Below are positions 22,130 through 33,985 of a stretch of 64,000 nt of DNA, piece by piece; positions within the stretch are counted from its first letter, which is position 1, and every line of letters starts with the position of its first letter. Source of the DNA: Epiperipatus broadwayi (Eukaryota; Onychophora; Udeonychophora; Euonychophora; Peripatidae); contig JAQFVV010006198.1 in NCBI GenBank assembly GCA_028023455.1, forward strand, positions 33,853,979 through 33,917,978, in the 5' to 3' direction. The position numbers were made by a program, and so were the translations under genes. The notes beneath the pieces are model-generated. The model ran no database searches, was not told where the DNA came from, and worked only from the letters and a program-made list of their open reading frames with translations.

Positions 22130-22700
22130 GGCTAATTGTTTTGTAGTTAAATCAGTGCTGGGGGAAGGATGTATGAGTATTTTATGTCAATGTAATCTGG
22201 GGAGGCACATCGTATTCTCATTCCCTTGTGCCACATTAGCATACAGGGCATAATACCCACCTGAATGCATCGCCCAAAATGGCAGCCATCTCATTGCCAA
22301 TGGTCACAGATGTATTTCTTATGCTTTGATTAACCAGCAAAGACCACTATCCCTATTTATAGAGCATCTTTTTTATATATATTTCAAATTTCATTCCTCC
22401 AGCAGACGCACTTTTTTGCTTTGGAAAAAATATAATAGCAGGGTCTCTTTTTGAATATGATACATGCAAATGTGAGAATATTTCTTTCTCTGTCAGACTC
22501 AGTGGGCAGTGGATTGTTCCTATATCTGTTGATGAAATTTATTAATGTTCATGGGGAAGATGCTCATTTCTTCCCACCGTGATCTGTTATTTCAGTAATG
22601 AAATCCTGTGGCAGATGTAAATTCCTGTCAGCATGATTGTTTTATGCTAACATTCTCATTTTACATTAATCACATCAGTGAGCTAACATTGGTTTGAATG
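22130..22700. other. Complex, repeat-poor non-coding segment
   Basis: Less AT-rich and without A/T runs, inverted repeats or matches to other parts of the window. It includes AATGGCAGCCATCTCATTGC. No protein frame is credible. It could be a conserved regulatory element, but I cannot test that here. Confidence 0.3.
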
Positions 22701-22837
22701 CAAACTTTTAGCCTGGAATTCTATGCAGTGTATTTACGCTTAGCAAAATATTAAAATTGTGTTAAATCTATCGAATATACCCATCTTTGCATATAATTTA
22801 AATCAAATCTATTTAATAGTTAATTCAATCTTAAAAC

Positions 22838-23145
22838 AGGCACTACTCTCCATACAGTATTGTAGTTAAATAGAGATAAAAGGTTTCTGCTGGAGGGTTG
22901 CATTCGATCCTAAGATCCAGGTGCAGTTCTCTCAAATCCAAGGCTTCCTCACTGATGAAGGCCAGAAGCCAGAAACTAGTTTGGTAATATTGGATGTATA
23001 AGCACTAGATGGGGATTTTATGCACAAACCTTCTGGCATCCATTGATTACTCTGGCTGGCACTGAATGGCAATACTGTATGGAGAGTTTTGCCTGTTTTA
23101 ATAACAGTAATAAGCAAGCATAAGAAATGGTGATCATGTGATGTG
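22838..23145 (+). mobile_element. Family beta element
   Basis: Terminal blocks CTCTCCATACAGT and ACTGTATGGAGAGTTTTGCC, then the outer flank GGTGATCATGTGATG that ends other beta copies. It contains ATCCAAGG, CTGATGA (22,952-22,958), GGC/GCC helix II, GAAA (22,972-22,975), ACTAGT and then T as cleavage-site base at 22,981. Outer helix I ATCCAA/TTGGAT is intact, but inner helix I is partly lost. Confidence 0.75.
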
Positions 23146-23199
23146 TATTGGCTTAATTCTATCTTCAAAATGTTTGTATTAATGTGAGTGTGCATAATA

Positions 23200-24475
23200 A
23201 AAAAATTTTGTTGTATTAATTTTGACAGTAACTTATTTTATATATGTTATTAATAATATTTTAAAATCAAGAATTAGAATTTTTTAAAAAATACAGCATG
23301 ATATTTTAAGCTCAGCTTCTCCATGAGCTAGTGACAGGCTTTTGGTTAGATAACAGTTGAACCTCACCCATATGCTTCTGCTGCCTTTATAAATTTTATA
23401 GGTTTGAATAGCTTAGTGGCACCCTGGCTTGGCAGATAGGTTTATGAGGTTCAATTATACTGTTATTGTATTTATAAATTTTTATTTCTCGATATGTGTG
23501 TATGCATATTGCATGTTGAATAATTTATATGCCTTTAAAATATCTATTATCTACTTACTGGTAATCAAAAATTCCCCAACAAAAAATGAAAGGAACAGAA
23601 CAGATTTGCATTTATTGGTCTCATTAAGTATTTTTGAATAGCCTATGTCTTAAACATTAAAAGTTCACAGCAATAATCGGAAAACCTCTCAATAACTACT
23701 AACATTGGAAGTACTGAAACCATAACTTATAAAATCACAAATCATCTTACATACTGGATTGTGCATATTCCTGCTAAGTCCATCACCTGGAGTTTGAATT
23801 TAGGCAGGGAGATCTTAAAATTTTTGCAGACAGCAAGCCAACTTAACATTTTCTTTAAGACAGACAATGCTTAAGAATCCAGATCGTTTCTGATGGTAGT
23901 CAGTCAAGAGACATCTAATTATAACTATTTAGAGAATAAAGAAGCCAAGGTGCTTGTATCATTTAGGGCAGTGATAGAAAGGCCAACCCAAAGATATTTT
24001 AGATTGAAGATGGACCTTTCATCTCTAGTCTTTGAATATCACATGATTTGCCAGCAACTAACCATTTAATTATGTTACTTTTAATGTCACAAATATATGG
24101 TGACTGTGAATCTAAAAAATGTCTGTAACATCATATGACTATGGTTATCAGAGGGGAAGGAAGGAGATGTCACATTTCTACAGACACTAAGCCCTTGGTT
24201 ACTTTAAGTACACTAAAGCTCTACATGATTTGGACTACAGAATAACAGATTCTAAAGCTCAAGGTCTATTGATCATGGCCCGGTTCATGAACTTCTTATA
24301 AACTTCCAAGCAATAGAATTAAAAGTAAATTTTGCTCAGCTATTTAAAAAATGTATACTTCTTATCATTCTGGTGAATGAATCTATGGTAATACTTCTCT
24401 TTTGGGAAACACACGTATTGCTTATTTTTTAGCTCACATATTAGTATTTAATGTGTTAACAGTCAACAACAAAAT
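23200..24475. other. Unassigned stretch
   Basis: Mixed-composition sequence with no supported gene. The segment near 24,270-24,330 (GAACTTCTTATAAACTTCC AAGCAATAGA) resembles the tail of the tRNA-derived repeats at 28.2-29.0 kb. Confidence 0.4.
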
Positions 24476-24479
24476 TTTT

Positions 24480-24594
24480 GTCAAGCGTTGTTAGCCGAGA
24501 AGTCAGCGCAGCTGCCTTGCAAACAAGTAGTTGGTTGCAGACGGTTGTTGCAAGTTCGCATCCCGGCAGATGCTATGACATATGAAAAAAAAAA
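24480..24594 (+). mobile_element. tRNA-derived SINE
   Basis: Same family as 2317-2420: TCAAGCGTTGTTAGCCGAG head, A-box-like TTAGCCGAGAAGTC, B-box-like CAAGTTCGCATCCCGGC, then TGCTATGACATATG and an A10 tail. The 3' A-run fits retroposition. Confidence 0.8.
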
Positions 24595-25394
24595 TTGTGT
24601 TATTTATAAGTGGATTTTCATTTTATTTTTCCAATTTATTAATTGCTGATAGCTTTACTCTTTTTCATTATATCTATTTTAAATTTAGAATAAAATTTAT
24701 ATTAGCATAGGTTACCTTGTTATAATGTTCGCAAATCAGTTCGGTAAAAATTTTGCATTCAAATAATTAGCAAAAAAACAGCTCTTCAATTGGCCAAACC
24801 AGTATATTTTCATTCGTTTCTCTTTTACAAGTATATCTGAATCTTCCATTCAGCGATCTGCTTCTTTTACCTCTGAGCCAAGCTGTTCGGTTCTTTTGAT
24901 AGGTGAATATTTTTAAAAATAAGACATGGATTAAACAGAATGAACATTTTTTGCATAATTGAAAATATTTAGAAGAACAAATTAATGCAAAAGGTATAGA
25001 TAAAGTTGTTAGATAAAGTGAAAATAATTCATTGGACTAAATTTGATTACCTAGTTGAAATTATTACACCCCCATAAATTCAATTATTATTTATAATAAT
25101 CAGGTTAATATGAATTCCATATTAACCTCCATATTAATGGTCAAATATATTTAGGAATTTTAAATAAGGTTATAATTTTTCTAAAAAAGTATTTAACAAT
25201 TATAGAATTACTCCAATATGTAATTACAAATTAAATGCCGTGATCAATAAAGTCTCAATCAATCTTTAGGTAAGGTCACAGGTGGAAAAAACTACAGCCT
25301 TAAAGATTTGGGGATCAAAATATGCAATTTTTTAAATTTATCATAAAAATATTAAATTATACAAATAAGTAATTATAAATTTATTTAAATGCAG

Positions 25395-25960
25395 ATTGAT
25401 TACGTAAGCTTGTGGTTAAGACCTGTAGAGGTCCCTACCTTCGCATTTTCACGCGCATATTGCTGAGAGATTCTTGACTTCTTTTAAGAAGAAGCTACAG
25501 TACATCACATCACATCAGCATATCCTTGAGGTTTACAGCTTTAGAAATATTACTTATGTAATCAATGTGTGTTTAAATAAATTTATAATTACAACTTTAA
25601 ATTATCGTAATAGATTTCTAACTATAAGATCTTTCCATTGATTCATTGTAGATCGAAAGATTTCGCGAGTACTAATGTGTAATAGGAATTGTAGACTTAA
25701 TCAGTGAAGTATTGAATAGTTTCACGCTCTTAGATCTAACTGCTTCAGCTTCACCTATTCACATAGAAAGTAGGTCGAAGTAAAGAAAGATTCCCCTCTT
25801 TTCTTCCAAAGCGTAAGCTTATGGTTAAAACCTGTAGGGGTCCCTACCTTCGCATTTTCACGTGCATATTCTTGAGGTTTACAGCTTTAGGAAATATTAC
25901 AAATAAGTAATATATGTTTAACAGAATATGACAAGTCTCTAAATCTATTTAGATAGTATA
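25395..25960 (+). repeat. Tandem ~410-bp repeat (family delta)
   Basis: CGTAAGCTT...GGTTAA...CCTGTAG.GGTCCCTACCTTCGC appears at about 25,402 and again at about 25,814, separated by a unit that includes ATTAAGT, AAAGATT, TTCACC and CCCCTCTTTTCTTCCAAAGCG. The second copy is truncated. Other copies are at 33.58-33.70, 59.04-59.23 and 61.61-62.08 kb, and a fragment (TTCACTGATTAAGTCCAC) at 12.37 kb. No hammerhead-like core is found in this family. Confidence 0.7.
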
Positions 25961-26865
25961 TGTTTGATTGTGAGTAGTCCAATGCAAACACACGTGCACA
26001 TACAATGCTGGACATCATTTTTTAAAATTGCTCAAAATAGATTTTAAAAGCTGCATTTCATAAAAATTTGCTAAAAATATAGTCAGTTTGTGGCACAATC
26101 ACAACAGTTTACTAGTAATACCTCATGCACTGAACGTGCAGATCACAAGAGACTTTATAGTGTTCTTTGTGGCCCATGATTAAAGAAGTTATTCACCCCT
26201 TTCCAAAGTTGTTTTTTTTACTTTCACTTTATATGGATTGGATATCGATGAATGGTGATTTGATAAACAATGTCAGCATTAAAGAAAGAAATTTATCACA
26301 TTAAATTTGCTAAAAGTGGATGTTAGTAGAAAATAAAAGTTTTAAAAATTAATTAATTAGAGTTGAAAATAATTGAAAATAAAGCTACAATCATGAAAAT
26401 TAATAAAATGATCAAAAGGATGAAAAATTAAATACTAAGCAGTTTATTTTATCCAAAATATTAGTTTTAGCGCAGCACCAGAATGATGCATACAAAGACT
26501 AAAGGCATATAGTCTTGATTTCTAGCTGAAATAAGTAGTGAATAAAAAATGTGTTGATTAGTTGAATGGTTTAATACAGTATATAGTAGCAAACTCACTG
26601 ATTAATGCCTCAAAATTTATTCTCAGCTGATGGTGAAAAATCATGCAATCTAACTGCATGGAACAGTTGCACTCCTACCTGCCTTGGGACATTTAAATAA
26701 TTTCCAAGCAATTTACCATATGTATAGTCAGCTGATCAGATTTATCCTATAATACCAAATAATTCACCAAACAAGTGAAAATTTAATTGTTGGTGTCTGA
26801 TAGTTTGATGCTCTTTGGTAAGAATGGATTAGTTCCAAATGAAGATAATGAGAAAATGAAAATTG
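25961..26865. other. AT-rich stretch, nothing assigned
   Basis: No gene or repeat pair recognised. Confidence 0.4.
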
Positions 26866-26867
26866 CA

Positions 26868-26970
26868 ATTCTTAAATAGATTAGTAGTGAAAGAATGTTT
26901 TAATTCTTATTAATGTTGTTAAATAGATTAGTAGTGAAAGAATGTTTTAATTCTTATTAATGTTGGAATT
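26868..26970 (+). repeat. ~50-bp tandem duplication
   Basis: Two adjacent copies of a unit containing AAATAGATTAGTAGTGAAAG and AATTCTTATTAATGTT. Confidence 0.9.
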
Positions 26971-27232
26971 AATATACATATAATACATTGTTGGAGTACA
27001 ATTTGAAAGTTATAATTGACTATTTATTAGTCTGCTTTCAGAACAGGTTATATTTACCTGTTTAATGATGTTTCTTCAAACCTGTTTGTATTAATAATTT
27101 CATGCTCTGTAACCAAATTTCAATCTTTAACGTCTATATAAATCTATATTTTAATTCCAAAAAGAAAAACATCTAAAGACATCAGAATAATCAAAAATGT
27201 GATGACTTAAACAACTTTTGATAAGCCTTCAC

Positions 27233-27555
27233 ATGTTTGGTCATTTTATCCAAACCACTTTGAAAAATTTTAGCAAAACTATTTGTACATGTATACATAC
27301 ATCTACATTTCAACTGTTTTAAGAGATTAAAGTGAACTAACTCTGAAGAAGACTGCAGGACAGTCGAAATGTAGGTGTATGCATATATGTACAAATAAAG
27401 AGTTTTGCTAAAAAAAGAGATTAAAGTGAACTGGCTCTGAAGAAGACTGCAGGACAGTTGAAATGTAGGTGTTTGTATATATATAAGAGTTTTGCTAAAA
27501 AGTGCAGCAAAATAAAGAAAAGTGTGTTTTTGGTAATATGTTTGGTCATTGTTAT
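27233..27555. repeat. Foldback repeat with duplicated Penelope-type hairpin motif
   Basis: The left arm (GTTTGGTCATTTT...GCAAAAC...CATCTACATTTC) pairs with the right arm. The right arm contains two direct copies, 94 bases apart (27,322 and 27,416), of CTGAAGAAGACTGCAGGACA followed by GT(C/T)GAAATGTAG. GACTG and CAGTC form the hairpin stem. There is no usable cleavage-site base in the hammerhead sense, so I call it a hairpin motif only. The 124-codon minus-strand frame is repeat-derived. Confidence 0.7.
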
Positions 27556-28224
27556 CAGATTTCATGTATTTTGTGAGATTACTTTAAAAAAAATTTTTGA
27601 ATGACTAAAACCTTGATTTATTTTTGTGAAGTTTATAAGATTCATGATTATTTTTGCACAATAACTGTTTAATAATTATTAAAAATCAAAAATAATTCAT
27701 TATTATACATTTATATTATATGTTTGAAAAATAAATGATAATAAATGGTAATGTAATGTTAAGAAAGCAAATTACCATGTTCCAATAAAAAGGTCCTTTC
27801 GAACTTATCACTGACATGACATTACTGACTGTCTGAAATACATTGCAATATTGAAAAAACTAGTTTTAAAAAATTAATATTTTAATATAAGTTGATAAAT
27901 TTATCAGACATTATTTGTTCACATTTTAAACACAAATGTCAATAAAAAATGAATTATTGATTTTATGATATCAATTTGCTCTTCCTGAATGACGAAATTG
28001 TTTTTTATTCCAATTTTTGCAAAGACCAAATATGATTTTTTTGAATTTATTTCCTTTTTTAAACCTAAATCTCTACCAAATCAAGCTCAATTTATATATT
28101 CTTATGTAGAATAATGGTTTAATACCAAAATCAAATGTTGGAAGCTTATAAAACTCTCACCAGATAAAACAGTCAAATCAATCACAGTTTAAGAAGGTTA
28201 ATATAATTGTGTGTTATATATAGT

Positions 28225-28995
28225 GATGGTGCCCTGTGCAGTTTGTTTCAATAGGTAGAGCATCTGATTTGATATCAGGAAGTTCCAGGATCAATTCTGG
28301 TGCTCCAGTTATGATGCTCGAACTTCTTATGAATTCCTGATCAATAAAGTCATTAGCATTTTTTTGCCCTATACATTTTAATGCAATTGATAGAACATTT
28401 GACTTACAATTGGGAGGTCATAAGATCAACTCTAATGCTTGCAGTTCTGGCATTTGCACTTTTTATGAACTCCTGATCAATAAAGCTACTAGTATTTTTT
28501 CCCCTGCATGGTTTGGTGCAATTGATAGAACATCTGACTTGGGATCAGGAGGACCTGAATTGATTCTGGTGCTCTAACTTGGTATGAACTTTTAAACAAT
28601 AAACCCATATGCATTTTACCCATCCAGTTTGATGCAGTTAGTAGAGCATCTGACTTGGGATCAGGGGGACCTGGATCAATTTGATGCTCTAACTTCGTAG
28701 GAACTCTTGAACAATAAACCCATATGCATTTTATCCTGTCCAGTTTGGTGAGTTGGGAGAGCAACTGACTTGGGATAGGGAGGTCCTAGGATCAGTTTTG
28801 ATACAGTTCTGGAGTTCAAACTTCTTATACTCCCAGGCAATAAAGCCATTACTACTTTTTTGTCCTGTGCACTTTTGTGCAATTGGTAGAGTATTTGATT
28901 TGGGGTTTGGGAGGTCCTAGATCGATTCTAATGCTTGCAGTTCTGGCATTTGACCTTCTTAGCAACTCCTGAAAAATAAAACCATATGTGTTTTT
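28225..28995 (+). repeat. Tandem array of six tRNA-derived units
   Basis: Six units of about 115-135 bases, with the conserved TAGAGC position at about 28,256, 28,391, 28,526, 28,642, 28,757 and 28,887. Each has a D-arm/A-box-like GGTAGAGCATCTGA, an anticodon-arm-like TCTGA, CTTGGGA loop and TCAGG (clearest in the third and fourth units), a T-arm/B-box-like GGATCRATTCTGG, and a common tail GAACTCCTGATCAATAAAGC. The body resembles tRNA-Lys, but the loop would read UGG. Acceptor stems are not conserved, so these are not functional tRNA genes. The open frames on the minus strand follow the periodicity. Confidence 0.8.
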
Positions 28996-29374
28996 ATGAT
29001 ATACTAAATATAAAAGATTATTAATCCTTATGAAATAAGATCACTATTATTCATGTGGGATGACAAGTTAATATCTAACTGATGAAGCTGTTCATGTATA
29101 TATTTGAATCCTTGTTATTTTTCACTTTGATAAATCTTTAAATAATATTTGTTTACAGCATTTAGCATCAGTTTTTCTGTGTTATTAGTAATACTTCATC
29201 ACTATGACATGCACACATGTGTCCATTGAAAATATGACATTCTCTCCAAGCTTAATTTGCTATATAAAGAGACATCATTTAGCTATTTGCCACAACATTT
29301 TTAAGATGTTAGCATGTCTGAATCACAACTTATGAAATGGGGCAGCGCGTTTCATACCGTTTTAAAAAACTTGA

Positions 29375-29515
29375 GGTACGTCTTCAATATGCTCTCTGTC
29401 ATCATGAAATCTTGCAAACCACTTGAAAACATTCTCATGACTCATCGAGCTTTGCTTCCATACACAGTTTGAATTAGTTCAAATGTTTCAGTTACAATCT
29501 TTACCAATTTTAAAA
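29375..29515 (-). pseudogene. Mariner-type transposase relic (N-terminal HTH)
   Basis: On the minus strand, allowing one frameshift, VTETFELIQTVYGSKA and then SHENVFKWFARFHDDREHIE can be read. This fits the paired-like helix-turn-helix of mariner transposases (pattern TaTETFeLIqqaYG..., FeWfkRFk.GRESvED). The catalytic DDE/D domain and terminal repeats are absent. There is a second, more decayed copy at 35.7 kb. Confidence 0.6.
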
Positions 29516-29569
29516 AAATGATGCCATTTTGTATGATCATGGGTTTATTACAAAAGATACATAACACAT

Positions 29570-29715
29570 TTACACATTTCATGTCATAACTCATGAACCA
29601 GAATGCTAGACTTAAAGTTTTTGTAATGAATGACTAAACTATTCATTGCATAACATATTATTGCTTCATATAAGGCATTGGGCACAGCTTAGAGAAACAA
29701 TTAATCACCTATTAA
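29570..29715. repeat. Interspersed repeat, family of 3.75 kb
   Basis: TTTCATGTCATAACTCATGA, then TTTTTGTAATGAATGACTAA and GGCACAGCTTAGAGAAAC, in the order seen in the other copies. Confidence 0.5.
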
Positions 29716-29950
29716 AAAAATCTCTCGGGTGTGTATATATATATATATCAATCTGTTTAATCATTATAAAACAATAATAATTAGATTAAGTATCATATTT
29801 TCTACTATATGTATCATAGACACTCTCCTTTATATACAAAAAGGACCAATGGAAAAATCGGGGTTTCATTTTCCTATTACAGCAATCATACTAAAGTAGG
29901 AGTGTGAATTATTTACTCCAGCAGCATTTGTAAGTGATTGTGCTTAACAT

Positions 29951-29951
<1 letters not shown>

Positions 29952-30022
<71 letters not shown>

Positions 30023-30034
30023 TATATATATATA
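29952..30034 (+). repeat. Long poly-T tract between TA repeats
   Basis: About 53 consecutive T, flanked on both sides by (TA)n. The 71-codon frame through it is phenylalanine-rich low complexity and is not a gene. Confidence 0.95.
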
Positions 30035-30039
30035 ACCCA

Positions 30040-31030
30040 TTAGAAACCAGTCAACACGTTAACAATCCCAATATAGATAACAATCTTAAACTGTTGTCAA
30101 GGCAACCTTTTAGCAATAATGTATGGGGCTTGATATTTTTAGCACAGCAGTAGATTTGCAGAATTGAGAGCTAAAGATTTCTCTATTGAAACATAATTTG
30201 TCATTTTTAGTTTTCAAAAGCCATCACATGGAAATCCACATTAATTCACTCTTATCAGAGAGTTAAATGTCTTTATCACTCTACTTATAAAAAGTGCCAG
30301 AACTGGGCACAATTTTAAGCTCCAATATCTGCCAGCTTACCACTGCCCTAAATCACATAGAGTGTTTTATTGAATTCAAGCAACCAATAAATCTAATATT
30401 AAAAATTACTGATCCACTATGAAATTATAACTTTCCTGACACTTAGAAAGGGTGGAGGGAGGGTAAGGTCACATTTCCACTAGGAGGATTTTGAGAGATC
30501 ATTGTGGCTGTAAATTTTCCATTAAAGTGCAATGGCAGACATTTAATCTGTTAGTATCTCTATCTAAGTGATTGAACTTAAGCCAGTAGAGATTTACATT
30601 TGTGAAAACACAGAACGGAGTTATTACTTAGTTCAGGTGTGGGAAAGATGACAATCATAGTCTATTGGTGGCATCTGTAGTGACTGTCTGCCTGATTTTA
30701 AGAAAACACTGCATTGTACTAGATTAGATAATATATAAAAGATTTATACATAAAAGAAATATATTTTTTTTACACATGTTAAGTTATTATAGGTAAGAAT
30801 CAGTTCTTTGCAATCAAGGTGAGTTTATGATAGGACACTGGATGGATGTGTCTTTGTTTGAAATGCATAATGATCCAGATTTATCAGCTTGAATACATTC
30901 ACTGCACAATGAAAAAATGCAGCTGGAAGCCTTGAATGCATTAGTACTTTATTATATTTTAAAAGAGGTGTATAATATCTGAAACAATTGCCAATTTAAA
31001 AAAAAACATACAAAGAACAGTTTTTAAACA
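30040..31030. other. Unassigned stretch
   Basis: The segment 30,040-30,110 (CCAGTCAACACGTTAACAAT...TTGTCAAGGCAACC) matches 40,955-41,015, so it is an old interspersed repeat. The rest shows nothing I can support. Confidence 0.4.
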
Positions 31031-31400
31031 AGGCAAAACTCTCCATACAGGAGTCCCACCCTGTGCCAACCAGAGCAATCAATGGATTCCAGAAGGTTTG
31101 TGCATAAAATCCCTATCTAGTGCCTACTCATCCAATATCCCCAGACTAATTTCTGGCTAAGATCTAGGTGCAGTGCTCTCAGATCCAAGACTCCTCACTG
31201 ACGAAGGCCACAAGCCAGAAACTAAGCTGGGGATATTGGATGAGTAGGCACTAGATAGGGATTTTATGCATAAGCCTTCTGGCATCCATTGATTACTCTG
31301 GTTGTCACAGGGTGGCACTACTCTAAGGAGAGTTTTGCCTTGTTTAATAACAATTGTGCTAGTATGAGATAGTGATCATGTGATGTTTAGTGGTTTAAGA
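31015..31400. mobile_element. Family beta foldback element
   Basis: Terminal inverted repeat AAACAAGGCAAAACTCTCC with complement GGAGAGTTTTGCCTTGTTT (inner ends at 31,031 and 31,340), followed on the right by GTGATCATGTGATGTTTAGT. Both arms carry CCTATCTAGTGCCTACTC and CAATGGAT. The plus-strand motif has drifted: CTGACGA, GAAA, then ACTAAGC in place of ACTAGTC, so the cleavage-site U is lost. Confidence 0.8.
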
Positions 31401-31859
31401 ACAGTTTTTCTTCACAATAATGAATGCAAAAAATGTGTGCTATACCCCTTGTGCACCAACATCACTTTCACAAATAGGAAACATTGAAAGACACTTTAAA
31501 ATCATATATGTAATATACAAGTGGTGCACCACAACACTTGGAGGAAATTACAAGTAACCTCTGTCCTGAAAAAGTGTGGCTGTTCCTGATATAAGTCTTA
31601 TATTCATTTATTTTGGCCCAAGGACTGACTTTATATTTTTCTGGTAATCTGAAGATTGGGGAGGAAATCTTGGAAATATATTATTGTAACTTTCAGAATT
31701 TCATAATCATGAATATAAAAAAATTGAATGCTATCTCAGAGCATTTGCAGCAGGATTCTATTTATTAAACTTGGAAGATTTTTACTTTGTAAAAGCTTAG
31801 TTCTAAATATTTTCTTTTCTTTAATTATAAAAAGTAACAGTTAATATTCAATACTTTTT

Positions 31860-31980
31860 ACATTGCATTAAGCATGCTTTTGCCAGATCACTACCAAAAT
31901 TATAGCAGTGTTTTGTTTAGCAGTTACAAAATAACACTGTTTTTGGCAGTGTTCTGCTGAAAGCATGCTTAATGCAATGA
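31860..31980. repeat. Inverted repeat
   Basis: CATTGCATTAAGCATGCTTT and AAAGCATGCTTAATGCAATG form perfect 20-base ends around about 80 bases. Confidence 0.9.
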
Positions 31981-32050
31981 ATAATTCTATTAAAAGTTTA
32001 TAATAATAGCTTAAATAGTATTAATTATTTTCGGTGCTTGTATTGTAGAT

Positions 32051-33126
32051 AAAGATCCCGTTGTATGGTGCCGTTTTCATGCTAAAACTATAAATATGAA
32101 CATTCACGGGCCGTTGATTTTAATAATTTTTCTGTGCTTTTTTGTAATGCGAAAATAAAAACAAAACAAAATCGTCTTTTTTAAATATTATTTTTTATTA
32201 ACGTATACAATTTAAATGATAATAATAAATGTAAAATAAAATCAACAAATTACAATTTGATTTGTGTTTTTTATATCGTATACTTTTTAAATTGTGTTAC
32301 GGCTTTTTTTTTATCAATTTTCTATCGGATATTTTTTTACTTAGTTACGATTTTTTTGTTGTTTAACTAAAACATAATAATCGTAGTAAAAGTTGTTACG
32401 GTTAGATTTAGGGTTAGTTTTAGGGTTAGTGTTCTGTTTGTTTGTAATGCTAAAATAAAAAAATTCAAAATCGTAAGCGTACTTGGACAGAAGAAAGAAA
32501 CTCAAACTTTTTTAAACAACAACAAACACATACAAATGTCTTCTTTACTTATTAAACATGTTTATAATATTTGCTTTTTATTAAATTTACAAAAAAACCT
32601 GTATATTTGGACTTTTCTTACTGGATATTTTTTTCGTACTGCTCTTTTTTACTTCAAAAATATACAGACGGTAGAATCTTCTTTGTCTCGTGGAATGTTA
32701 CTAACAGTATGTTACTTGACACGTTACCTAATTGCAACTCAATAAAAACATAGATATTTAACATTTACCCAAATAAAAGTTCAATATAGTATGTTGTAAA
32801 AAGTCTTATAATTATTGTTTTAAAAAATCTGAACATTTCAATAGTTTAAAATTAAAAAAAAATCCAATGAAAACAACACTTCAATATAATTCAAATACAA
32901 ACTCTCTCATCAAGCCATAATTATTTTATAAACTGTGCGAATTCAGAAAATGTAATTGATGCTTAGTGACATACATGCTGTTCTGCGATGCGACATAGCG
33001 GCCTGCATTCTGTAGCACAACAAAAAAGTTGTATTATAGAAAACGCGGGCTCGAAAGTGTCGGCCGCGGTAAACAGCATTTTTATGTGTTTTAGCAGGAA
33101 AACCGCACCATAAAACGGTGTCTTTA
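32051..33126. mobile_element. ~1.07-kb element with terminal inverted repeats
   Basis: The left end TAAAGATCCCGTTGTATGGT (then GCCGTTTTC, TGCTAAAAC) matches the complement of the right end (GTTTTAGCAGGAAAACCGCA, CCATAAAACGGTGTCTTTA) over about 37 bases with a few mismatches. The ends fit a TA target duplication. The interior is AT-rich with weak open frames (32,536-32,753) that match no transposase, plus two AGGGTTAG blocks at about 32,408-32,432. The call is a non-autonomous DNA transposon. The superfamily is not identified. Confidence 0.6.
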
Positions 33127-33570
33127 GCTATAAGATGAGTACCTTATTTTCTTGTTAAGCACATTTTTAGTATTTCATAGTCCCCCATTGCTAATATAAT
33201 GACAGAGTAATCCATTTTAAAATATTTTTAATGTTTTTATCAGTTAGCATCGAAACTAATAAGATAGCAAAAGCATTATAAAGATAATTTTGATTTAGTT
33301 TAAAATCTGTTTATTTAATTCAGGTGTTAAAAGAATATGCAGAAATTAAGAAAAGCAAACAACTGCTTGGGATGTCACAATCCAAAGGGCAACATTTGAA
33401 GAATTGTAAAACAGGTAATTAGAGATTGAAGATTTACTAAGATAATGTGATACTGTACAGATGAAATGCAAGAGGGAAGAAATCATATACTTAAATATAT
33501 CCCTTACACCATAGTAGTACATGTCGAATTAATGAAAACCAATATATTATTTTAATACTCTCTTATCTTT
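33127..33570. other. Unassigned stretch
   Basis: No gene, RNA or repeat pair recognised. Confidence 0.4.
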
Positions 33571-33574
33571 TTCA

Positions 33575-33700
33575 GTAAAGAAAGGTTCCCCTCTTTTCTT
33601 CCATAGCGTAAGCTTGTGGTTAAAACACCTGTAAAGGTCCCTACTATCGCATTTTTACACACATATTATCGAGGTTATAGCCTCAGTAAATATTAATAAC
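33575..33700 (+). repeat. Family delta fragment
   Basis: Shares TTCCCCTCTTTTCTTCCA, AGCGTAAGCTTGTGGTTAA and GGTCCCTACTATCGC with copies at 25.4 and 61.7 kb. Confidence 0.7.
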
Positions 33701-33763
33701 TAATAACACAAATTTTCTTGGGAACAAAATTGTTTAAGTCAGTGCTAAGAATGTTTTAAGCAA

Positions 33764-33985
33764 ATAAACATCACATGATCACCATTTCTTACACTTGCTC
33801 ATAACTGTTATTAAAACAGGCAAAACTCTCTATATGTATTGCCACTCAGTGCAAGCCAGAGTAATCAATGGATGCCAGAAGGCTTGTGCATAGGTACTAG
33901 ATGGGGATTTTATGCACAAGCCTTCTTGCATCCATTGATTACTCTGGCTTGCACTGAGTGGCATAATAGAGAATTTTGCCTGTGC
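33764..33985. mobile_element. Family beta foldback, centre deleted
   Basis: Outer flank AAACATCACATGATCACC, then GGCAAAACTCTC ends and arms with GAGTAATCAATGGATGC facing each other. The middle third with the hammerhead-like motif is missing. Confidence 0.75.

Noticed and set aside
27345-27475. CTGAAGAAG-hairpin-CGAAAT pair as hammerheads
   Set aside because: No palindromic helix III or U-H site, and an extra A before the stem. Not a credible cleaving RNA.
28489-28882. Minus-strand frames with repeated peptides, and possible functional tRNA genes or a CRISPR-like array
   Set aside because: The frames follow the tRNA-like unit period. Acceptor stems are not paired and units vary throughout, so neither tRNA genes nor a CRISPR array.
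29938-30153. Phenylalanine-rich open frame
   Set aside because: Product of a poly-T tract.
32400-32435. Telomere-like TTAGGG repeats
   Set aside because: Only two imperfect words inside a transposon-like element; not a telomere array.
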